A DNA stretch of 6,460 bases from Desulfobacteraceae bacterium (GTDB lineage: Bacteria; Desulfobacterota; Desulfobacteria; Desulfobacterales; JAABRJ01). Position numbers and translations under genes: made by a program. The stretch is taken from assembly GCA_011390985.1 (NCBI GenBank), contig JAABRJ010000085.1, positions 1 through 6,460 on the forward strand, read 5' to 3'. Positions 1 through 4,022 of this stretch are shown here, piece by piece; within the stretch, counting starts at the first letter, position 1; each line of letters starts with the position of its first letter. The notes under the pieces were generated by a model that had not been told where the DNA came from, searched no databases, and saw only the letters and a program-made list of their open reading frames with translations.

Positions 1-88
1 TTGAAACCTTGTTGCAGATAGCCGCGGAAAAACTGTTTTCCTGCGCTGCCCTATTTTGCAACTTTTTTGATCTGCCAATAACAAACAT
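1..88 (-). CDS. 5' end of an unidentified protein, possibly the PilY1-type pilus tip adhesin (partial)
   Basis: An ATG at 88-86 opens a frame that stays open to the left edge (29 codons) and begins MFVIGRSKKLQ. The start is supported by an exceptionally good Shine-Dalgarno sequence, AAGGGAGGT, six bases upstream. It lies 90 bases after the PilX-like gene on the same strand, so it is probably the next gene of the minor pilin operon. In many type IV pilus clusters pilY1 directly follows pilX, so PilY1 is the best contextual guess. The visible residues are basic and polar and show no recognisable domain. A signal peptide hydrophobic core would have to lie beyond the edge, or the n-region would be unusually long. 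That a gene starts here is fairly sure; its identity is inference from position only. Confidence 0.55.
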   Translation of the reverse strand, partial: MFVIGRSKKLQNRAAQENSFSAAICNKVS

Positions 89-94
89 TGGGTG

Positions 95-103
95 ACCTCC
101 CTT
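95..103 (-). promoter_or_regulatory. Strong ribosome binding site for the left-edge gene
   Basis: On the minus strand AAGGGAGGT is followed by a six-base spacer and ATG (88-86). This is nearly the full anti-16S complement at ideal spacing. It is the main evidence that the short frame reaching the left edge is a real gene. Confidence 0.75.
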
Positions 104-144
104 AAATGCCGTCAAACGATGACCGCAAAATGTCATGTAGTTAA

Positions 145-164
145 ATAGAATCAATTAATTCTAT
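145..164. repeat. AT-rich inverted repeat after pilX
   Basis: ATAGAAT and ATTCTAT form perfect 7-base arms around a 6-base centre (CAATTA), starting 15 bases after the PilX-like stop codon. The stem contains only one G-C pair per arm and no T-run follows on the minus strand. It is therefore unlikely to be a terminator; it may be a weak stem-loop in the spacer or chance in AT-rich DNA. Confidence 0.35.
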
Positions 165-178
165 GGAACCTATCTCAG

Positions 179-691
179 CTAATTCTGAAACACCTTGACC
201 TTATAGCCCATCTCAATAAACGCCCTGCCATCGTCATCCGCGTGCAGCCCGTAGAGGTTGAAGTGATAGACATGGCTTTCGTTTTCTGCAGCGACGCTTC
301 CGGTTCTGCCGAGATAGGCGGCGGCGTAGGTTGTGGCAGCGTCGGCGACCACGCCGGAGGGCTTATCGATGGCTTGCACGTCCTCTATTTTGGTCATGTC
401 GATGCCATCGGCCGCGGGGTCCACCAGCCAGTTTTGGGTGGTTTGACCCGGGTTGACTTCGGTGGGGCTGGTTTTGGCCAGGTTGGCGACCGTCTGGGCC
501 CCCTCGCGCGCCGCGGCCTCCGCCTTGTAGAAATTTATCCGGTAAAGCAGATCGTTGCGCACGATCTGAAGTTCGGTGGTGCTGGTATTGGAGGCGGAGA
601 TGCCGATAATAGTCAACATTGCCAGGACGATGAGGGCAAGGACCATGACCGAACCTTCCTCGGATTGCAGTATGGTTGCAGGGTTCCGCAT
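179..691 (-). CDS. pilX: PilX-like minor pilin / pilus assembly protein
   Basis: 170 residues. The start has a short basic leader ending in EEG (residues 11-13), followed at once by a hydrophobic helix, roughly residues 14-34 (SVMVLALIVLAMLTIIGISA). After it comes the segment NTSTTELQIVRNDLLYRINFYKAEAAAREGA, cut by me into recognisable pieces: a polar turn, a conserved-looking N, and a YKAEAA motif like the FQAAEAA of PilX N-terminal domains. As in other PilX proteins there is no FTLIE motif and no glutamate at mature position 5. The rest is a polar soluble head ending in a beta-like MGYKVKVF. The family works at the pilus tip with the other minor pilins and PilY1 to prime assembly in the inner membrane. 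It is the fourth gene of the cluster, 96 bases after pilV. AAAAGGAAAA upstream is a usable but somewhat distant ribosome binding site. Confidence 0.78.
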   Translation of the reverse strand: MRNPATILQSEEGSVMVLALIVLAMLTIIGISASNTSTTELQIVRNDLLYRINFYKAEAAAREGAQTVANLAKTSPTEVNPGQTTQNWLVDPAADGIDMTKIEDVQAIDKPSGVVADAATTYAAAYLGRTGSVAAENESHVYHFNLYGLHADDDGRAFIEMGYKVKVFQN

Positions 692-720
692 GGGGATATT
701 TTCCTTTTCAGATCAGGTTC

Positions 721-757
721 GGCAAAATGCCTTGTCGGAGGGTACGGGCCGTCCGAC
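721..757. repeat. Two adjacent small hairpins in the pilV-pilX spacer
   Basis: GGCA-AAA-TGCC (721-731) is followed by GTCGGA and TCCGAC arms (734-739 and 752-757) around a 12-base centre. Both lie in the 96-base spacer between the PilV-like and PilX-like genes. No T-run follows on the minus strand, so they do not look like an intrinsic terminator. They could stabilise or process the operon mRNA; this is inference. Confidence 0.35.
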
Positions 758-787
758 GATTCGTAAAATCACCGGCATTTGCGCGAG

Positions 788-1198
788 TTATCCTTTGATG
801 TTGAGCACTTTGGTAAAGTCCAGGTTGAAGCTCCGGTCGCCGCCCTTGTCCGGCCAGGTGACGGTAACCGTCACATTTTTCGCGTCGTTGTTCCCGTCAT
901 TGTTCAGATCGTCTTCCGCAACAGCCCAGTTCAGGCTGTAGCGCCCGTTGACGACGGCATCGGCCGGGGCCGCGAGATCGTCATAATCTCCCGCGATGAT
1001 CTTCTCGATCTGGTCCTGGGCGATGGTGGCCGCATCGGTCGAGCGCCTGGCAGACGCCCCGCCGTTCATGGCGGCGATCTGCATGCTGCCCACCGCCAGA
1101 ATCCCGATGGCGAAGATGGCCATCGCCATCAGGACCTCGATCAGGGTAAAGCCCGTTTCACTTGGTTCTTTGGTGACGCTGTCCGGCTGGGTCGACAT
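788..1198 (-). CDS. pilV: PilV-like type IV minor prepilin
   Basis: 136 residues. The N-terminus has a 16-residue leader ending in ETG, then the class III prepilin motif FTLIEVLMAMAIFAIGILA. PilD-type peptidase should cut after Gly16 and methylate Phe17; Glu21 is the conserved Glu5 of the mature pilin. The EVLMAMAIFAIGILAV pattern is typical of PilV rather than PilW or FimT. The short head ends in alternating hydrophobic strands (NVTVTVTW, SFNLDFTKVLNI). Residues 97-108, DLNNDGNNDAKN, resemble an EF-hand calcium loop. The protein is expected at the pilus tip as part of the priming complex with FimT/FimU, PilW, PilX and PilY1. The start has a strong GGAGG site four bases upstream of ATG. The gene begins 37 bases after pilW, so they are surely cotranscribed. 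Confidence 0.85.
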   Translation of the reverse strand: MSTQPDSVTKEPSETGFTLIEVLMAMAIFAIGILAVGSMQIAAMNGGASARRSTDAATIAQDQIEKIIAGDYDDLAAPADAVVNGRYSLNWAVAEDDLNNDGNNDAKNVTVTVTWPDKGGDRSFNLDFTKVLNIKG

Positions 1199-1201
1199 GG
1201 G

Positions 1202-1208
1202 TTCCTCC
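1202..1208 (-). promoter_or_regulatory. Ribosome binding site of the PilV-like gene
   Basis: On the minus strand GGAGGAA lies two bases from the ATG at 1198-1196. It fixes the start that gives the 16-residue prepilin leader. Confidence 0.7.
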
Positions 1209-1235
1209 AGTTGATATGGGCATAAAGGGTGACGT

Positions 1236-1955
1236 TTAGAGATTGCGGCATTTGACCACGGTCGAGAGCATCATCCGCCTGAAGTTGTCATTGGGGGCCT
1301 CCAGAATGACGTCACCCTGCTGATTGCGATAAACCGTGTTGTCCTCTTGTTTGAAAAACAAAACCGGCACGTCCTCGCCGGAACGACCGACCATGGTAAC
1401 CGCGACGGCCCTGATCCGAGTGCGGTCGCCGGTGGGGTTGCCGTCTTCGTCCAGAAAGACAAAGTTCAGGGCGTCAATGTTGTAAGCCACCGGTGAAACC
1501 GCTCCACCGGCCATTGACCGCCCCAAATAGGGGGTCCCGTCGGCATCGGTGGCATGAACGTAGCGGATCACTTCGTTGCCGTCGTCGAGGTCCCCGTCCG
1601 GGAAACTGGCCTCATCGGCTTCGTCAACAACCCCGTCGTTGTCGTTGTCGATCCCGTCGGTGTTGCCCCCGGCGGCATCCATGCTGAAGGCTACACTGTT
1701 GGCCCGGATTTCCAATATCTCGGCCCCGGCGTTTTCCGTTGGGTCATAGCCGGCCATGCGAAGATCTTGCTCCAAGATTAACATCGCCGCCCGCATCTCC
1801 TGCTGCATGTCGACAAGCGCCTGGTTGGTGATCTGGGACTTGACCTGCATTTCATAGGCGGCGTAAATGCCTGCCATCACAATCCCCGAGACGGCCATGG
1901 CGATCATGAGTTCAATCAGGGTAAATCCTTTTGTTCCGCGGCCCACATTATTCAT
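1236..1955 (-). CDS. pilW: PilW-like type IV minor prepilin with an acidic EF-hand-like loop
   Basis: 239 residues. A 10-residue basic leader ends in TKG, followed by FTLIELMIAMAVSGIVMAGI. Cleavage after Gly10 leaves Phe1 and Glu5 (Glu15 of the precursor). The helix runs on into YAAYEMQVKSQ and then QQEMRAAMLILEQDLRMAGYDP; this second stretch is characteristic of PilW proteins in Desulfobacterota-type clusters. The soluble head contains a very acidic stretch, residues 100-127, within which DNDNDGVVDEAD (103-114) matches the 12-residue EF-hand/thrombospondin-type calcium loop. A second DEDGN motif is near 169-173. The predicted role is in the tip priming complex with the neighbouring minor pilins. 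AAAGGA lies nine bases upstream of the ATG. The gene starts 67 bases after fimT and ends 37 bases before pilV. Confidence 0.87.
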   Translation of the reverse strand: MNNVGRGTKGFTLIELMIAMAVSGIVMAGIYAAYEMQVKSQITNQALVDMQQEMRAAMLILEQDLRMAGYDPTENAGAEILEIRANSVAFSMDAAGGNTDGIDNDNDGVVDEADEASFPDGDLDDGNEVIRYVHATDADGTPYLGRSMAGGAVSPVAYNIDALNFVFLDEDGNPTGDRTRIRAVAVTMVGRSGEDVPVLFFKQEDNTVYRNQQGDVILEAPNDNFRRMMLSTVVKCRNL

Positions 1956-2022
1956 TGCAGAGTATCCTTTCCTTTATGCCCGCCGATTCAAATTCCCTGA
2001 CGTATTGGCATTCAGCTGATCC

Positions 2023-2511
2023 CTATTTGATCCGGCAGCGGCCGGTCATATTGACCGCGATTTCCCTTTGATGCCCCTTGCTGTTTTTGAGCGTCACGGT
2101 GCCGACCCGGAACCCGGCCGTGAGCCCCCGGCCGGTGAACGAGACCCGGCTTAAGCCTCCGGAAAAGCCGGCGCTGTCGATCTGCGCATCCGGCGCCATT
2201 TTACCGGATTTGATCACCTTCTCGTCCCCATCCCGGGTTTCATTGCCAGGCGTGCCGCCCCCCTCTCCGTTGTCCACGAAGACCAGGTACTCATCGCTGC
2301 CGGTATTGAACCGAACCGCCACATTCGCGTTTTCCTTGATGGCGCTGAGACGCGCCAACTGCAGCGCCGAAAGCATTTCAGCCGCCCCGCTGCGCAGACG
2401 GTAATCGGGGAGCCAACCGATCATGTTGGGAATCGCAACAGCCGCCAGGACCGCAATGATGGCAATTGTCGTCATCAGTTCCATTAGGGTGAACCCCGAA
2501 TTCTTGCGCAT
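2023..2511 (-). CDS. fimT: FimT/GspH-family minor prepilin
   Basis: 162 residues from the ATG at 2511-2509. The leader MRKNSG is followed by FTLMELMTTIAIIAVLAAVA, with Phe1 and Glu5 after the cleavage site. The sequence then runs IPNMIGWLPDYRLRSGAAEM and LQLARLSAIKENANVAVRF, the classic start of the GspH/FimT pseudopilin domain; the protein ends in TGRCRIK, the usual GR-x-R-I tail. FimT/FimU proteins are minor pilins that join the pilus tip complex or, in some bacteria, bind DNA during uptake; which applies here cannot be read from sequence. A longer in-frame start (TTG at 2565) exists, but it would bury the prepilin leader behind 18 extra residues. The 2511 start also has a GGAG site nine bases upstream. 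This is the first gene of the cluster. Confidence 0.88.
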   Translation of the reverse strand: MRKNSGFTLMELMTTIAIIAVLAAVAIPNMIGWLPDYRLRSGAAEMLSALQLARLSAIKENANVAVRFNTGSDEYLVFVDNGEGGGTPGNETRDGDEKVIKSGKMAPDAQIDSAGFSGGLSRVSFTGRGLTAGFRVGTVTLKNSKGHQREIAVNMTGRCRIK

Positions 2512-2520
2512 GGTTGTCAA

Positions 2521-2524
2521 CTCC
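2521..2524 (-). promoter_or_regulatory. Ribosome binding site that decides the fimT start
   Basis: GGAG on the minus strand, nine bases before the ATG at 2511. The alternative TTG start at 2565 has no comparable site and overlaps the putative sigma-54 promoter region, so the shorter protein with a canonical six-residue prepilin leader is preferred. Confidence 0.7.
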
Positions 2525-2568
2525 GATTGGGTAATTACCGCGGTGAATTTTTGATTTTCACACAACTC

Positions 2569-2584
2569 TACAATTTACATGCCA
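2569..2584 (-). promoter_or_regulatory. Candidate sigma-54 (RpoN) promoter for the minor pilin operon
   Basis: The minus strand reads TGGCATGTAAATTGTA. The sigma-54 consensus TGGCACG-N4-TTGCA is matched at every defined position except two: C to T in the -24 box, and the C of the -12 GC, which is T. Spacing is exact (GG, ten bases, then G). Transcription would start near 2558, giving a leader of about 47 bases before the fimT ATG with its ribosome binding site. Sigma-54 with PilR-type activators controls pilin genes in several Proteobacteria and Desulfobacterota relatives, so the placement makes sense. The imperfect -12 element, normally almost invariant, keeps this a candidate. Confidence 0.45.
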
Positions 2585-2666
2585 CGGGTTGGCGATCACC
2601 TTCCGGCCGCTCCCGCCATCCGGCCATGTGACACCTGGAAGAATGCAACCTTTTGTTTTTATGCGT

Positions 2667-2686
2667 TTTAAAATTATAAATTTAAA
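2667..2686. repeat. 20-base AT-only near-palindrome
   Basis: Nine of ten base pairs of a perfect 20-base palindrome match; only the pair 2673/2680 fails. It contains no G or C. The minus strand includes TATAAT (2678-2673), a perfect -10 hexamer, but no acceptable -35 hexamer is at 16-18 bases. It may be a curved or easily melted element, or a protein site upstream of the pilin promoter. Confidence 0.4.
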
Positions 2687-2745
2687 CTCAACGGTCTTCT
2701 CGAACCCGTCCGGCAGAGGCTGGCAGACCGTTTCCGGTTGCGCTG

Positions 2746-2799
2746 GCTATTAAAACTTTTAATAGCGCTATTAACTTTTTTAAGTTGCGATGAATCGCA
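2746..2799. repeat. Tile of four abutting or overlapping inverted repeats
   Basis: Seen directly: (1) arms GCTATTAAAA and TTTTAATAGC around a single C, 2746-2766; (2) perfect palindrome TTAATAGCGCTATTAA, 2759-2774; (3) AACTTTTTTAAGTT, 2773-2786; (4) TGCGATGAATCGCA, 6-base arms with a 2-base centre, 2786-2799. Units 1 and 3 also look like a degenerate tandem copy, each starting GCTATTAA (2746 and 2767). The block lies 162-215 bases upstream of the -24 box of the putative sigma-54 promoter, a typical distance for an activator site. No known operator is recognised; the function is inference. Confidence 0.6.
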
Positions 2800-2881
2800 G
2801 CCCCACGCCACCGGCCGTCTTCACGCACTTCCTCATATCGAACGATGGTGTTGGCAACTGAAGCGGGAGTCCATGGGGGAG

Positions 2882-2913
2882 AGAGACGAAGCGTCTTTCC
2901 CGGGAGTGCCGGG
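2882..2913. repeat. Two adjacent short hairpins in non-coding DNA
   Basis: AGAGACG-AAG-CGTCTTT (2882-2898, including one G-T pair) is immediately followed by CCCGG-GAGTG-CCGGG (2899-2913). Adjacent compact hairpins of this kind are common in dispersed extragenic palindromic repeats, but whether copies exist elsewhere in the genome cannot be seen here. Confidence 0.35.
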
Positions 2914-3001
2914 CAGGGCGACGTTCCGAAAAAACTGTCGAACTGAAGAGGGCCGACACAGCCACCCGAAGGAAAGGGAATGGGGGGTGAGGGGGATCTC
3001 T

Positions 3002-3025
3002 GACCCGGCATCAGGCCCGGGGGTC
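3002..3025. repeat. GC-rich inverted repeat
   Basis: GACCC (3002-3006) pairs with GGGTC (3021-3025); an alternative overlapping pairing is CCCGG (3004-3008) with CCGGG (3017-3021). No T-run follows on the minus strand. A T-rich stretch follows on the plus strand, but no plus-strand gene precedes it, so a terminator role is not supported. Confidence 0.3.
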
Positions 3026-3096
3026 GGTTACCTTGCAGACTTTATTTTTGGATTTGATTTCAGAGGAAGGATTTTGAGATGTTCGCGATCAGAGGC

Positions 3097-3131
3097 AAAA
3101 AAAGGCGCCGCTTTCCGAAGCGCTGCGCCTT
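3097..3131 (-). terminator. Rho-independent terminator of the purLQ operon
   Basis: On the minus strand the outer arm AAGGCGC (3131-3125) pairs with GCGCCTT (3108-3102). Inside it, CGCTT pairs with AAGCG around a CGGA loop, with only a two-base bulge (AG) on the 5' side. The stem runs directly into seven T residues (3103-3097). It lies about 75 bases after the purQ stop codon, as expected for the end of that transcript, and separates it from the pilin cluster. Confidence 0.88.
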
Positions 3132-3206
3132 GATGTTGGCCTTTAGGTGAAATTTCAGGGGGCCTGGCTGGCTCGATTTTTAAAATTTATATTCAAAACC
3201 AGAGTG

Positions 3207-4022
3207 TTATGCTTGAAGGAAGGCCACCGCGTTTTTGAAGATCAGATTGCCCGCGGCGCCCGCGGCATCGAGGGGTTTGCCGCTGCGTCGGTGTTCCTCG
3301 CGCAGCCGCGTCCAGCGGGGGTGATGGGTCCAGTGATGATAGGCCTCGGGGTGCGGCATCAGCCCGAATACGCGGCCGCTGGGGTCGCAGATCCCGGCGA
3401 TATCGTAGAGCGACCCATTAGGGTTGTCGGGGAAAAGGCCGCCTGCGGGGGTGCCCTCGGGCAGGACGTAGCGCAGCACCACCTGGTGCTGGCGCAGCAG
3501 TTTCTCCAGGGTGCCCGGTTCGGCAAAAAACTTTCCCTCCCCGTGGCGCACCGGCAGCTCCAGGCGGGTCAGGCCGCGGGTGAAGACACACGGCGATTGG
3601 GGGTTGACCCCCAGCGAGACCCACTGATCACGAAAATTGCCGCAATCGTTGGCGGCAAGTGCTACCGAGCGGGTTTGGTAGTCGGCGTCCAAACCCGGCA
3701 GCAGACCGAGATTTACCAGCGTCTGGAACCCGTTGCAGATGCCCAGCACGAGTTTGCCGGCGGCAATGAACCGAAGCAGCTGCTCGCCGATATGGGTCTT
3801 CAGGCGAACCGCCTGGACCACGCCGGCGCCGTGGTCGTCGCCCCAGCTGAACCCTCCTACAAAGGTCATCATCTGATAGTCGTCCAGTCGGGCATCGCCT
3901 TCAATCAGGGCATTGATATGAACACGGTCCGCCCGCCCGCCGGCCAGCTCAATGGCATGGGCGGTTTCAATGTCGCAGTTCAGACCGTAGCCGGTGAGGA
4001 CCAGGGCGTTGACGCGGTTCAT
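3207..4022 (-). CDS. purQ: Phosphoribosylformylglycinamidine synthase, glutaminase subunit PurQ
   Basis: 271 residues, a class I glutamine amidotransferase. It hydrolyses glutamine and passes ammonia to PurL for FGAR to FGAM conversion in the cytoplasm. The N-terminus (VNALVLTGYGLNCDIETAHA) resembles the opening of PurQ and of the PurL glutaminase domain, with GYGLNCD where PurQ has G-x-NCD. The nucleophile is Cys96 in LGICNGFQ; the triad is completed by His224 and Glu226 in LMPHPEA. FVGGFSWGDD (54-63), VRHGEGKF (158-165) and PNGS (201-204) are further PurQ signatures. At 271 residues it is longer than the roughly 225-residue PurQ of the Bacillus type and close to the glutaminase domain of large PurL. 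Its ATG overlaps the purL stop (ATGA), which implies translational coupling, and it has its own GGAG seven bases upstream. Confidence 0.95.
   Translation of the reverse strand: MNRVNALVLTGYGLNCDIETAHAIELAGGRADRVHINALIEGDARLDDYQMMTFVGGFSWGDDHGAGVVQAVRLKTHIGEQLLRFIAAGKLVLGICNGFQTLVNLGLLPGLDADYQTRSVALAANDCGNFRDQWVSLGVNPQSPCVFTRGLTRLELPVRHGEGKFFAEPGTLEKLLRQHQVVLRYVLPEGTPAGGLFPDNPNGSLYDIAGICDPSGRVFGLMPHPEAYHHWTHHPRWTRLREEHRRSGKPLDAAGAAGNLIFKNAVAFLQA
4019..4022 (-). other. purL-purQ ATGA overlap
   Basis: The purQ ATG (4022-4020) and the purL TGA (4021-4019) share bases on the minus strand. This arrangement usually couples translation and keeps the two subunits near equal amounts. Confidence 0.85.

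Larger units (their letters stand above)
2566..3096. other. Non-coding region between the purLQ terminator and the pilin cluster
   Basis: About 530 bases without a credible gene. The open frames here start with poor or no ribosome binding sites and encode low-complexity peptides rich in Pro, Arg and Ser. What it does hold is, from the pilin side, a sigma-54-like promoter (2569-2584), a 20-base AT-rich near-palindrome (2667-2686), a tile of inverted repeats (2746-2799), and GC-rich small hairpins (2882-2913 and 3002-3025). It probably carries the pilin promoter and its control sites. A small RNA or dispersed repeat cannot be excluded. Confidence 0.6.

Noticed and set aside
145..164. Terminator after the PilX-like gene
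   Set aside because: The stem is almost all A-T pairs with no following T-run, and a gene with a strong ribosome binding site follows on the same strand.
242..766. Plus-strand open frame opposite the PilX-like gene
   Set aside because: It mirrors the codon structure of a recognisable minor pilin on the other strand, and its product is low-complexity Gly/Val/Asp-rich.
2512..2565. N-terminal extension of the fimT gene from TTG at 2565
   Set aside because: It would put 18 residues before the canonical MRKNSG prepilin leader, lacks a ribosome binding site, and begins upstream of the likely transcription start.
2673..2678. Sigma-70 promoter with TATAAT on the minus strand
   Set aside because: The -10 hexamer is perfect but lies in an AT-only stretch where it is likely by chance, and no -35 hexamer is present at normal spacing.
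2688..3011. Minus-strand open frame of 107 codons between purQ and fimT
   Set aside because: No ribosome binding site before its ATG. The product starts with a Pro/Ser-rich low-complexity stretch, and the frame runs through the palindrome tile.
2738..3133. Plus-strand open frame of 131 codons in the same gap
   Set aside because: It starts at TTG without a ribosome binding site, crosses the palindromes and runs into the opposite-strand terminator; the product has no recognisable feature.
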